Source: [Phialemoniopsis] sp. UDSM-2020 (Eukaryota; Ascomycota; Sordariomycetes; Thyridiales; Thyridiaceae). Taken from it: a stretch of 64,000 nt of DNA. Of this stretch, positions 1 through 12,096 are shown piece by piece. The DNA lies in contig JAEILZ010000003.1 of the NCBI GenBank assembly GCA_018873225.1, positions 4,774,001 through 4,838,000 on the forward strand, given 5' to 3'. A program made the translations under genes and the position numbers. Position 1 is the stretch's first letter. The number at the start of each line of letters is the position of its first letter. Below the pieces are notes generated by a model that was given only the letters and a program-made list of their open reading frames with translations, ran no database searches and was not told the origin of the DNA.

Positions 1-3000
1 ACAGGCTTTGGTTAATAAAAAAATCCAGATATTCAACGAGAGTCTGAAAGAGAACAAGGCGCAGTAAGAAGAAAGCCTTCCCACGCGCAACAAGAAGCAA
101 TTGGTGATGGAAAAAAGGGACAAATGACTGGAAGAATGTTTTGAAGTTTCAAGAGAGAGGAGAGAGGAGTCCCAAGAGGAGGTTTCGAGACGGAGGAAGG
201 GGGTGATCAAGTATGGAGTGTGGTAGGGGGCGATGATTGAGGCTAGCTGGGACTGGCGGGCCTCCCGATCTGGCAATGGGACCCAGTAAAAGTTGGTAGT
301 TGGCGATCTGCCTTTGTCCCCTTCCAGGGGGTGACGAAGCCCGAAAGGCCCGTTGCTGGCCAGATTCTGCTGTTCGTTAGCGGGCACTGGGCGGGTTGGA
401 CCACTGTGAGGAGCGGCATCTTCCCCTGTGGTTCCAAGGGGAGATTTGATGCAGTGGCGCAGCACCTCCCCCTCGGACCCCTGAATGGTACGAATGGTAC
501 GTGCACTGCTACATGCGAAATGAGTGGCCAATAGCCGGGCCCATCAGGTACCAGTGCGGTTCCCACCAGGTGCCCACCGACAATCTCGCCTCAAGGTCGG
601 CCAGACCATCCACACCACCAACCCACCATGCCTGATATTGTCGTCTCTTTCCCAGCTCACTCAATGAGGAAAACCTCGTATAACATTGTATAATACTACA
701 TACACTGCAAGCACGTGAGAAAATAGCCGTTTTATTCCATTTCCGTGTATCGACCTCGCATTCAGCGTGAGCAGGCAGCTCCGTAAACTCAGCTTGCTGA
801 CAGGCTGCATTTGGGGGTCTCTCTACTTGGCATCAACCAATGATTGCGCCCAGCCAATTCTCATTTCACACACCGTCTTGGACGGTCTTGGGACCTCAGG
901 GTGCGGCCTTGGCCATTCGGATTGCCAGGAGACGACACCGACACCACATCAAGAAAGTCGCCAGTCTCCACCCAGAAACAGATCGCTCACGACTCTGCAT
1001 GCACATCCAAATGCCACAGAACCAGGATCTCTTGGCAACATGTGCTCCAGATACAGCAACGAAGGGCCCGCCAACCTGCATTCCACTCCTCAGGGCATAG
1101 CGTCAGGTACGTGCCAGTGCGCTCTCAAAAGAGGAGCGCCGGAGACCTTTTGCGGCGACGATGGTGGATCTAAAATTGGAGATGCGCTAGCCAGTGAACA
1201 ATGAAGCATTGTTCTCCCAGTGACGAAGGACACTTACGACAGCACCTAATCATCATCTCTCCGTTGCTCTCGTACTGTCGCAGGTAAACAGCTGCTCTTG
1301 AATTTTATGCAAAGCACAGATGGCAGCCTGTCAAGACTGGAATTGCATGATGTCAAGATTGAGCCTGCCCAGTTCGATGAACTTGAGATTTTACTTGTTT
1401 TGGTGCTTGATCAAATAGCTCAGGCGCCACCGTCCAAATTCAGATGAAGAAGGCACATCCAATCCAACCCCGTCCTAGTCTCATCAACCAAACTCCATGA
1501 CAGCAGCATCCTGCTGTCAAATTATTCCCGCAAGAACCTTGAGATGATCCAAGAATAGCATGGGCTCGAGAAACAAGCTTTTTCGATGCCGACGACTGAT
1601 GACGCCCCCCTCACTTCACTGCGATTTGGGGTCTTTTGCAGCACCTTTAGCTGGTGAGGATGCGCCTCCGAACGCGCGTCCACCCATCCTCTCGTCGACA
1701 TGCTCTCGTATCCCACCGGATTCGACAGCTCAATCGCAACACTGGAGATTTTTAGTGGCGCCTGTTTGAGCTTAGTCCATCTCTTTCCCACATGGGCAAA
1801 GGCTCGTCGATTCCAATCCACAGTCCGCACCGCAGAAGCACCGCCGTTCGTGGAGAGCGAAGAAGCACTGAACACTGGGGGAGGTCCCACCCAGGCGAGA
1901 CGCCTCGGAACCCCTGGCTTCCGACCGAGCGAATCCAGGGACGCTGTTTCGTGATGTTTGAGGTCGCTATGGCAAGACAGCGACAGACAGCTTGGACAGT
2001 CAGCATGTCATGTGGTGCGCCTCTCCCGCACTCCATCGCGTGCCGACGAGCCCCTTCAAATATCTTCTGGAATGGAATGGGCGGTCGGTCCGCCGCCGCA
2101 GAAGCATTGAGGCTTATACATGCCATGCGCTTCGCTCGTTTGTCCACCCGTCGTCCCGTCATTGGTAAACGATTCCATCCCTTTGCCCCCTCTTTCTGTC
2201 TTTCTTTGTCGCGAGTCAACTTTTACGCAGCGCGAACAGATGATGGACCGTCACCCTTGGCCCTGTAGTAAACTCGCCCGACGCCGTACAGCAGCGCATC
2301 CCACAGCTCGACCGTCTCCAGGACAAGCGTTCTTACTACTCCGCACATGATGTATTTGCAGTCGCTGGTCGTGTCTTCGTGTGTCAATTGTCTCGTGCAA
2401 ATGTTGGTGATGTGTTTGACGACTTGGTTTCTTTGCTTGTCCCCTCTCCCCCCAAAAAAGATCTAGACCTCGTCAGCGCGCGGGGGAGAGGCCATCCTCT
2501 TTAATCAAGACTCCCCTTCCGTCAGAATGCCAGGGTTGAGACTGTTGTGCTTCCTTATCAGCCTAGGCGCCCGTCACCACAGGGTCCAGCCACTCTTGGC
2601 ATGACCGCATCTCCCGACGAGCCGCTGCGCGTGGGGTGAAGCGATCGCCGCCGGGCGGTGCCGAGAAGACACTGACTGCATCCTGCCAAGCTCCCTCTCA
2701 ATCCCCCGCGCCGCAGGCTTGCTTTCAGGTGCCCCAATCTGGCAATTTGAGGTTTCTTGTCGCTGACGGTCGCCTGCCGTCATCATGATTTGATTTATCT
2801 CCCTCTCACACGCACACCACAGTGGGGATCGACACAGCGGCAGGCCGCAAAAAAGGGACCCTCCCGCTTGCAGGCGGGTGCGGGTACTGGCCCGAACATC
2901 AGCGGGTCTTGGCTGATCGCATTCAAAGGCAGCAGAGACAGCGGGCGGCGATCTTCAGGGGAGGCACGACATATGTGTGGTGTTTCGGTGAGCGTCGGCG

Positions 3001-3192
3001 GTTTTCTAGTATTGGTGTTTATTTGGCTTTTGGCGTTGCGATCAACATTACTGCGCAGTGATTTTCGGGTTGATCGAAACACAACACCGCCTCGCACTCT
3101 GCGACGTTTTTCGGTCGTGTTGTTTCTTTCACGTCACTGAACTTGGCTGTCACGCTTTGATGCAAATTGAAGCTAGTCAAATATTGAAAACG
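1..3192. other. Gene-free left flank
   Basis: No reading frame here has recognisable domains, and the open frames present overlap each other on both strands without a favoured one. The first 240 bases fit a leader of a gene running left (see the separate entry). Pyrimidine-rich patches occur on the plus strand near 2176-2215 and 2440-2455, but I cannot tie them to a gene. An untranslated RNA cannot be excluded. Confidence 0.5.
60..240 (-). promoter_or_regulatory. Probable pyrimidine-rich 5' leader of a gene left of the window
   Basis: Read on the minus strand, this stretch is almost all C and T, with repeated CTCTC and CCTC blocks. Further left it turns into mixed sequence without an obvious ATG before the edge. 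Long CT tracts near the transcription start are usual in strongly expressed fungal genes. The inference is that a minus-strand gene begins just beyond position 1. No coding sequence can be confirmed. Confidence 0.35.
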
Positions 3193-6100
3193 TTACAGAG
3201 CAGCCTCTCTTGCCACACAATGAGGATGAGTTCTTCCGGAATACGTATATGACCTTCCTTGTCTCTTCAACTTCTCTTTGTACTCCTTCAGCATCTCTTC
3301 TCCCCTTTTAGACTCATGAACCACATCGCCGAGTCCAAACCTCTCGGGATCACGACACAATGGGCATTGCGCCGTGATCGAATTCTTTGGCTCCCTCTTC
3401 GGCTGGTATTCCAGAGCATCAAAGTATCGATCGCCGTCGTCGTCCTCGTACCAGATATCGCCCTCGAGATCCATCTCGCAACGGTAGCCCGCCAGCTGCA
3501 GGGCGTTGCACAAGGCCTGGACAAGGGGAAACCGAGACATGCGGCGGCGGCCCTCGTAGGTTGAGATGTTGTCGAAGAATAGTGTTGTTCCTCGGCGAGG
3601 CCGAGAGTCGACTTGCGGGTCTTCGCGCGAGACGAATACATCCGGATCTTTCATGAAGTGATAACACCTGCACTCTCCTTCGTGTCTGGAGCAACACCTA
3701 CACCTCAGATAGCCTCTCACATCGTAATACCCAAATGACCTATAGGAACCCTCCCGGGTCGAGCTTGAATCTTCACACATCAGACCAGAAACCTCATCAG
3801 AATCAGATTCTTCGTCCATCGAATCAGATTCCTCTTCAATCATGCCACAATCCTCCTCCGTAATACTTGACTCTTCAGACGCCATATCGGAATCTTCATC
3901 CGAGTTGTCTGATGTCTCATCCACGAAAGACGTGTATGACCCAGCCGAATCTACATGTCTGCCCCTCAGAGGCTCATGATTCCGACAGTTGTAGATGTGG
4001 TGTGCCTGGGGAGGGGATTTGTAAATTGTACCATCGATCGACCACGATAAACGATAGGCTGGTCGCCGGACTGCCTCTGCAATTTCGAGCTTGACCTTTT
4101 TCAGATCCCCCCACGAGGAACTTACGTTGGTGTAGCTCCATTGCCTTGCCGCCTCTTGAGTGCTGATGTGCACTTGTTTATTTCGAAGATACACTCGACG
4201 GATGATCTGGCTCGAATCCGCATCATGGCAAAGGAAATGTAGGAGTAAGCGCTCGTCGTCAATGAAGTTGCGTTTATTCGCGCTGTTTTCCCGGTGTGTA
4301 TCAAGCACTTCACCCCAAGCATAGTGGCGGGACGCACCAATGTCAAGATCTAAGCCATCATGGAACAAAAACCAATGCGCCATTGGAAAAGCCCCAGATA
4401 TTATGCTTGCCGTCAAAGGGTTCATCGAACTTCTCGACGGGTCGAATTCGGCACCGGAAAGGCATAATATTGTTGCTATAGCGACTCGGTTTGATGCCGC
4501 TGCGTAGTGTAGGACTCCTTCTCCGAGCAGGTCACAGCGGGTAACGTCGAGACCGACTACGAGCAAGGCAAAAAGCACACCCTGTGCATCGTCTGCTTTA
4601 GTCGCCGCATGGAGGAGGCTGGATATGCGTGGGATGCCGTATGCGTCCATACTATCCCTGATGAGTGGAGTCGCAAACAAAATCGTGTCAATGGATTTCA
4701 TATCCAAGACTTCAGGGATCCAGTCGGAATGCCCAATGGACCGCAGAAATCCCAATTTCCACTTGTAATTTTCTTTGACTTCTTGATCCAGATTTTTAGG
4801 GTTTTCATGCAATGTAAGCAGTGCTGAAGGATCAATCGCGGGCCAGTCGAAAGTAGCACCGCGAGACAACATGGAATAGACAGCAGAGGGCAAGACGAAT
4901 CGGAACGCTGAGTAAAGGGCCGGCCTGGTCAAGATACCGTTCAGATTAGGAAGGGGATATGCAACTCCGGAAGAAGAATATGATATCGGAATCGAATAAG
5001 TGAAACTTACATTCCCTGCGTACCATTGAAACCATTTGGATTGCAGCCTCGATCAAGAAGGTGCAACAAACAAGGCAGTAGTCGAGATTCCATCGCCTTT
5101 GTGTCTGGAAAAAGTCTTAAAGCACGAGGGTCCCCGCTCTCAATCATCCAGAAGATGTGCTCCTTTGCGTCAGCGACATGTGTGATTAGGAACGAATACA
5201 AGAAGTACTAACTTCCAGTAGGCCCCGGCCAGTCCTGGCATCGACGTCATATATACTGGCCTGGCCACTCTCAAATAAGTATTTGATTGCTGTTATATCC
5301 CATTTTTGACAGGCCTGAAATATCGGGGAGTCGAGCGGTCTCACGTTTCTCACGCTCAGACCAATAGTCAGCGAGGGAAAGGCGACTCCCGACTGCAGTC
5401 TTTGGTGTGTCTGGAAATCGAATGCCAAGACTCGCAGACCAAAAAGCCGGATGTTCCTCCTTAGTCGGATCCTCAAGTGTCGGTGGTAACGGCTAGACTC
5501 GAAGCTGACGGAAACACCTGGCTGTGCCTTTTGCGATGCACGATTGCTCTCAGGTAAAGCCCAGGACCAACGGTACAAAGTCGTTCTTGAGTCATGCTCT
5601 AACAACCGAGTATCGAAGTCGGGGATTTCTTCAATTGAAAGTTGTGTTTCCGGGACATTTTGTGATTTGTCCTGCTTATTCGGAATATCTTTGATGTCTT
5701 TTAGTGAAAAATGGTCGAATTGTGTTCTAGGCGCTACAAGTGCATTGTCACAAAGCACGGACAAGTCCTTAATGCGGTATAAGTAATGAGGCCTCTCAGT
5801 GTGAGCTAGGTCCATACCTTTGCAATCTTTTGAGAAATACATCTCAACTCCACGATTTCTGCAACAACTGACGGAGAGCTGCGAGAGGCAGATTGAGCCT
5901 CTGTCATCACGCCCACATACTTGTCGAAGAGCTAAATTCTCAAATTAGCTTTTGATAGCAGACAAGGGTTTGGGCGTGGGTTTTACATACCTTCTCCGTG
6001 GCTATAATATTTTCAGCCTGAAGTACCTTCCCCAAATGCTCGCCTGATGTCTCGCATTCGCTCGCGACATGCTCAAGCCTGGTTTCCATTGCCCGAACAG

Positions 6101-6624
6101 AAGTCTGGGTCTTGATAGTCAGGCGCCTGGAGATGGGATGTCAAGGTTAGTATATGCTGGTAGGTGATGCGATAGAGACAATTTACTGACATTGTGAGCA
6201 TGCTGAGAATCAGGTCTAGATCGCTTTCTGCTTTTGTCACTTCCTTGAGAATGGCTTCTGATTTTCTCTTGTCAAGAGCCGCCCAACGCAATTTCTTCAC
6301 AGTGTCACTGGAAGCCAAATTGGTTTGGAGTGACTTCAATCGCCCCAGACTCTCGATGTTCTCCTGCAAAGACTTCGCCAAGACATCGCGATACTGCGCA
6401 GGAAAGATGTCATCCATGTCAAGTCCGAGGGTTTGCTGGTCAAGACCATGCGTCTGCTGAAGAAGATTTCGTACGAGGTCAAGCTTGGCGCCTAGCTGCT
6501 GCATTTCTTTGGGGGCATTCTGGAAGGCCAATGTCAAAGTATGCAAGCTTTTGGCAGCTTTCGTACACATGGCAAGGACCTGACCGATCGATGCCACCGC
6601 ACCTATTCCAGTAAGAGGATCCAT
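3193..6624 (-). CDS. Ankyrin-repeat protein with STAND-type N-terminal helical domain
   Basis: Six exons give 1040 aa: 6624-6191, 6126-5991, 5931-5818, 5767-5213, 5162-5011, 4924-3193; all junction phases agree. The N-terminus (MDPLTGIGAVASIGQVLAMC) matches the helical domain found at the start of many fungal STAND and ankyrin proteins. After a 250-residue linker come degenerate ankyrin repeats (residues about 380-620), including LGEGVLHYAAASNRVAIATI. There is no P-loop. The C-terminal third has a Ser/Asp/Glu-rich acidic stretch (about residues 800-865), then two Cys/His clusters: one around CRCCSRHEGECRCYH, and CPLCRD followed by HPHC close to the end, which could bind zinc. The first donor is GTCAGT rather than GTAAGT. 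The family is typical of fungal self/non-self or signalling repertoires, but the function of this protein is unknown. Confidence 0.75.
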
Positions 6625-6827
6625 ATTGTATGAAGTCTTTGAAGCTAATGGGATGCGTTGTCGTCTCTACCACGCCAGAGTTTTGTGCAAACATGAGGAA
6701 GCCGAAGGATGTTTAGAAGAAGAGCGCCTCGCAGCCTGACATACACCTGATGCTCAGAAAAAATTTGGTCAGGGCAGAATAGTCAAGGCGGAATTTGGAA
6801 GGATGAAAGTGCACTTTTCACGCAAAG

Positions 6828-9225
6828 CTACATAGGCAGTGCATTTGGCCCAAAGTCTGCATACGGCTTCTGCACCTGCAGCCCCCACTGCCAATCGCTA
6901 CCCATCCCATCCCACCCAAAATCACCCAGCCAGTCAAACGACATATCCATAGAATCAGACACCCCCTCCGTGAACGCAGGCGACCCATCATACTCATTGA
7001 TCTTGACGCCGTCCCGCTCCGCCACCTCCTTGAGCAGCTCCCAGCACCGCAGAGTGCTCTTCTCCCCGGACTCAAAAACAGCCCGCTCGATCTGCTCCTG
7101 CGACAGGCCCTGATCGATGCCCTCGGCCAGCACCAGCGCCGCCGATACCGTGCAGTAGATCTTGACCGTCGTCTCGCCGGCCCGGACGCGCCGCGCCGCC
7201 AGCTCCACGGCGGCGTCCATGATGGGCCGCAGGTCCTCGCTGGCCCGCCGGTGCAGCGTGGCGAGCGAGTCGCGTTCTTCTTCCTTCTTGTGGATGAACT
7301 CCATGCCGACCGAGAAGAGGGCCTGCATGGGCACGACGCGGAAGACGCCCGAGCCGTTGCCGATGAGGCGGTCGAAGGCGACGCCCGGGTCGTCTGTTCC
7401 TGGTGTTGGAGACTGCGCTGGCGGCTGGGTCAGGTTGCAGACCTCGGCGATCTTGAGGGACGAGTCGAGAGAAACCTTGCGATAGTAGTACACTAGGGGA
7501 TCCTCGGCTGCGTGCCGAAGCATGGGCTGGTGCAGGGAGATGAAGCTGCGGTAGACCATGAGCTGCACGAAGCGGCAGTGGAACTCGGTGATTATGGTCC
7601 GCGGCGTGTTTTTCTGGGCGTCGGTGAGTGTGTTTAAAGCAGTGGTCAAAGAGCGGCAAGCCTTGGTGAGCTCGGAGCTCAGGTTCAGGGTATCGGAGTA
7701 TGAGTCCTTGGACGTGAAATTGATGACGTGCTCAATGATCTGAAGCCTAAGCGCGTGCGACCTGAGCATCAGTAACTGGGCCGACATGTCTGTAAGCTGA
7801 TCCGGATGATTGACTGGAGTCTTTTTCATATCCGACTGGTCTGTAAGCTGATCATCGTTGAGATTCGCTGGCAGTCGACTGTCGTAGTGTCTAGGTGAGA
7901 CGAAGGGCGGGTTGCCGGCATCAAAAGAGGCTTGTAGGTTGAGCTCTAGAACAGTAGCCCATAGCCGGCGGCGCATCTCGGCGCGGTAGACTGTCATCTC
8001 TCCCAGATGCTTCGGGTCCCGGTGCAGACCCATGCTCATGGCCCGCCGGACAAGACAGCCAGCAGTCACCCAGCTCAAGTCATGGCCGACGGCACACGCA
8101 GACTTGGCGATAGAGAGCATGCACATGATCTGGATGCCAGCAATGGTCATGCCTTTCTTTTCGGGAGGCAGCATCAACCACAATTGGGCCTCGTAGATCC
8201 AGTGCATGGCGGAGGCGCGCAAAGAGAAGACGTCGTCGTGGACGGAGGCCCCGAGAGCCATGCACAGTTGCATTTGGATGACGAAGACCGTCGGGGCGGC
8301 GATGGGGTTTAGCCAATACCTCTCATACTCAGCGCGAAAGGTGGGCACGTGAAGGATGCGCATGGCTCCCTCGAAAGTGCGAAAGTAGGCGTCGACGAGT
8401 TGATCTGCCAGGGCTTTCTCGGGCACGGTCTGCGCTAGGGTATCTGAGGCGAGTGGCACACGCCGGTGTGCCTTGATGGTTCGGGCCAGAGTCTTGCACT
8501 TGATGATGGTCCGGTAGGGACCTACTTTTCTGCCCTCGGCTTCTGTGAGGATGGACAGGATCTTGGGGAACTGCGTGCTAGTTAGATCGTTGGCCAGATG
8601 ATATTTTATGGAGGGTTGAAAATGAAGGTATTACCATATCCTGACCGTTCATCCAGTGACCTTGACTAAAGAAGCGAATCTTGGCAGTCGTCCCCTTCAT
8701 AGGCGCTGTCGCTTCATCTTGATCTTCCGTATGCTCGTCTACAAGCTTGTCTTGTGGTTTGGCGTCCGTGGCATGAGTATTGGCAAGCTTCTGCTCTAGC
8801 TCCTTGACTCTAGCCGCAAGAGCATCCACCGTTGAATTGGCCGCGGCTGGGCCTGACGACGGGCTAGGCACAAGGCGCCTGAGCGATCTAGTGTCTGCCG
8901 GAGAAGCATCACCTAAGCGGTCCTTTGCATGCTCGTCGACAACTGCCGAACGAGCCGGCACCAGAGTGGGCCCTGAAAGCCCGGCATCATTGCCATGGGC
9001 GGCATTCCTGGTAGTCCTGGAGGCCGGGATATGTGTTGGTGCATATGTGCAAGATGAGATCTCGAGTTTGACGCAGTTGGCGCAAGGGAGTTTGCGGTCA
9101 CAGCGGATCTTGCGTCGCCGACACTGCTCGCAGGATAGAGCAGGACGGCGGCGCTTTTTCTCGGCCCTGGAGAGCGAGGGTTGTTGGGCCGCCGAGTCCG
9201 ACGCCACTGGTGGGGTCGGGGTCAT
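6828..9225 (-). CDS. Zn2Cys6 transcription factor with fungal-specific middle domain
   Basis: Two exons (9225-8635 and 8570-6828) give 777 aa. The intron uses GTAATA and a CAG acceptor. The Zn2Cys6 cluster lies near residues 27-55: CEQCRRRKIRCDRKLPC, then CVKLEISSC. A heptad-like stretch (VDALAARVKELEQKL) follows and may allow dimerisation. The second exon carries the fungal transcription-factor regulatory domain, with the usual YFRTFEGAMRILHVPTF and a later RRLWATVLELNLQASFDAGNPP. In-frame ATGs upstream (9258, and an open frame to 9282) would add up to 19 residues. I chose 9225 because the sequence from MTPTPP resembles usual N-termini. It is divergent from the MFS gene starting at 9890, so it may regulate that transporter; this is inference. 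Confidence 0.88.
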
Positions 9226-9889
9226 TGTCAACTCCTTGATGGAGTTACCTACCCTCATGAAATCAGTCCGGCGAGGGCACAACAGCTCGGATGTACGGAG
9301 TTAGAGGGCCCTTGTGGGTTTTATTTGTCAGAAGTTATGATACCACAGAACAGAGAACGTGAAAATGACGTTGGTCGTGGAAGTATCGGATGTCCGTTGA
9401 ACAGGCATTTTGATTTCAAGGGCGCCTCTCTCTGTTCTAATTGGCTGGACTTTTGAATTCACCGAGCGGGCTAGTCAGTCGGAGATTTGAATGTAGAGGG
9501 CTTAAGTTGATGCCCATAAGCGGTAGTGAGTTGTCGAAGGTTGGCTAGTGTGGTGATCGACATGGGGCTGAAACTTAAGCCCGCAACCAACCAAGTCTCG
9601 AGACACCGGCGAGAACCACGTCTGACAGAAGGCCCAGACATAGGACGTCCTCGGCCGAGCTCTCTCGGAATAGAATTCAGTTCAGTTGTAATAATCACAA
9701 TAGCTCGTTCGAAGACGTAGCTACGCTTTAGTCCTTTAATTAGCATGACGTGTTGACGGAAACTTTCGCCTCTGGCAGGGGCTGTTCTCGAGTACAAAAG
9801 CATCGTCAAGTCCCTGAACCACCGTCCTACGAGTTGTTGGATAGAATTGTTACCTGATTCAACTTTGCTATCTTAACCTCACTATCAAG
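9226..9889. other. Bidirectional promoter region
   Basis: This 664-bp interval separates the start codons of the Zn2Cys6 regulator (minus) and the monocarboxylate-type transporter (plus). It must hold both promoters. The only notable motif I found is a perfect CGG-CCG palindrome, listed separately. Confidence 0.6.
9650..9659. promoter_or_regulatory. CTCGGCCGAG palindrome, candidate Zn2Cys6 site
   Basis: A perfect 10-bp palindrome with abutting CGG and CCG half-sites lies about 230 bp upstream of the transporter ATG and 425 bp upstream of the regulator ATG. Zn2Cys6 proteins commonly bind paired CGG/CCG triplets. Binding by the neighbouring regulator is inferred only from position. A 10-bp GC-rich palindrome can occur by chance. 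Confidence 0.3.
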
Positions 9890-11251
9890 ATGACTACCGA
9901 CAAGGGAAGCGATTTTGAGAAAGCCACGGGTGAGGCGAAGCCAGTCTTCCTGGAGGGCGGGTTCAAGGCATGGATGGCTGTTTTGGCGTGCTGGTGTGTC
10001 ATGTTCAACACCTTTGGATATATCAACGCATTTGGGTAAGATCCTCCCGTTGTCTTGCAACTTCTGGTCGAGAGCTAATCAGATGTCCAGCATCTACCAA
10101 GCATATTACAAGAGCACGTTTCTGCAGAACGAGAGCGATTCCAACATCGCGTGGATCGGCTCGCTACAGGCCTTTTTCATGTTCTCTGCTGGCCTGATCT
10201 CTGGACCCTTGATGGACCGTTACGGTCCGAAGGTACGCTGCTAAACATACTTGAAATGCTTGCAGAATATCAGGCGCTAATAACGTTGCAGGTGATCCTC
10301 ATTCCGTGCTCGACACTCTTCGTCCTCTCAGTCATGCTCACCAGCCTGTGCAAGGAGTACTACCAGTTCATGCTTGCACAGGGCGTTCTGGGTGGACTCA
10401 CGAATGGTCTCTGCTACACTCCCAGCTTGACAGCCGTCAACCACTACTTCTTCAAACGCCGACCGCTCGCCATGGGGCTCGCATCGAGTGGCTCATCCCT
10501 CGCTGGAGTGATCTTCCCCATTGCTCTGAGCCGCATGCTCAACAACACGTCGCTGGGCTTCGGCTGGTCGGTACGGATCTTGGGTTTCATCATGCTGGTC
10601 TTCAGCGTCGTCTCCTGCGTCACGATTAATACCAATGCGCCGAAGAGAAAGACCGGAGCTCCTTTTGTCCTCGACGCCTGGCGTCACCCAGCATACTCCA
10701 TCCAGGTCGCTGGCCTTTTCCTCGTTATCATGTGCTTCTTCGTACCGTCCTTCTACATCCCTTCATACGCTCAGTCAGTAGGAATCAGCGTCGAGCTTTC
10801 CAACTACCTCATCGCCATCCTCAACGCGGCGTCGTTCTTTGGGCGGATCCTCGGTGGTGCACTTGCCAATCGACTGGGCCGCTTCAATACACTAATAGCG
10901 TCTTCGGCGGTATGCGGGATCCTAAGTCTGGCATGGCTGGCCATCGATGCGCACGGGAGCATGATCGTGTTCTCCGCGCTCTTTGGCTTCTTCTCCGGCG
11001 TCTTCATTGGACTATTCACAGCTACGATTGCCCTGACTGCTCCCCGCCCCAACGTCATCGGCTCATACATCGGCATGGCGCTGGGCGTCCTGAGCCTGGC
11101 CAGCCTTATCGGCACTCCCATCACGGGAGCCATGATCAATCACTACCGGTCCTTCCATCAGGCCATGATTTTCGCAGGGGTGTGTGGCTTGGTGGGCGCG
11201 GCCCTTCTCGTAGGGGCTCGCTTGCACTACTCCAAGGCATGGGTGGCATAG
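9890..11251 (+). CDS. MFS transporter, monocarboxylate (MCT) type
   Basis: Three exons (9890-10035, 10091-10232, 10292-11251) give 415 aa with consistent phase. Features of fungal MCT-like carriers are clear: the GGFKAWMAVLACW start of helix 1, GYINAFGIYQAYY, then SGPLMDRYGPKV (the MFS loop 2-3 signature) and GLTNGLCYTPSLTAVNHYF with the RRPLAMGLASSGSS region. The C-terminal half has FGRILGGALANRLGRFNT, the second MFS loop signature. About twelve hydrophobic segments are visible. The family carries short-chain monocarboxylates or other small acids across the plasma membrane; the substrate here is unknown. It is transcribed away from the Zn2Cys6 gene and looks intact. Confidence 0.9.
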
Positions 11252-12096
11252 CGGTCTGGAAGCTTGCCCCAGGATAGGCGAATGGAGAACCGGTCCACGC
11301 AGAGTGGAACGTGCAATCTTGCCAAAATTGCAAGAGCTTTGCTGCTATTGCAAAGCATGTTATAACACTCCATCAACATGGACACTGATCAATGAACTAA
11401 AAATTGGGCAGTGCAAGTATCAAGAATGTACATTAGATAAGAGGAGCAAGGAAGATAGACACATAGATTGTAGTGTGACGACTTGAAGCCAATGATTACT
11501 GCGCCTTAAGAAATGTCAAGGACATGGGTATAAGACACAATGAACCTGTGGGGTTGCTCCCGAAGGAAGTGATAGCAGCCGTTTCAGCACGACGGAATTT
11601 GCACGCCTTTTCAGCACTGATCAGCACGAAAGCTCGCCCAGCAGCGGAGGTGTTCCCCGGTGTCACAAGCTGACAAGAATCTTCCTTGCATTATAAGGGA
11701 GGCTCCCCATGCTGTGATAACTAACTACCGGTCCCACGCTAACGTTAGAGCAGGCTTCCCCTGACAGCTAGGCTCGTGATAGTGAGAGTGGGGGTTTTGG
11801 AGCCTTGGCTTCTAGGATTCAGTGGGTTTTCTCACCAGCAAGCGATGAAACGATTTCGTTTCAACCCCTGCTTGGGCTCGTTTCTCTAACGGCACCAAGG
11901 AACCGGGGTGCCACGCTTGTGATCGACAGATCAATCCCTCCCCTGGGTCCATCAGCTGTCAATTGGGTCGTCATTTAATGACCATTCTTGCATTTTCTGG
12001 CTCGTCGCGCACGATCGCGCCTCTTCGCATTGACACCCGTACCAAGAAGTTACCTCCGAGTCGCCGTGCGGGAGGCTCTCTGGGACGAATGCGGCA
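11252..12096. other. Intergenic region, nothing recognised
   Basis: It holds the 3' end of the transporter transcript and the promoter of the rhodopsin-domain gene at 12097. I see no gene, RNA or repeat. Confidence 0.6.

Noticed and set aside
1522..2268. Several overlapping 120-158-codon frames on both strands
   Set aside because: No domain, no consistent frame and no splice signals; overlapping frames on both strands suggest chance.
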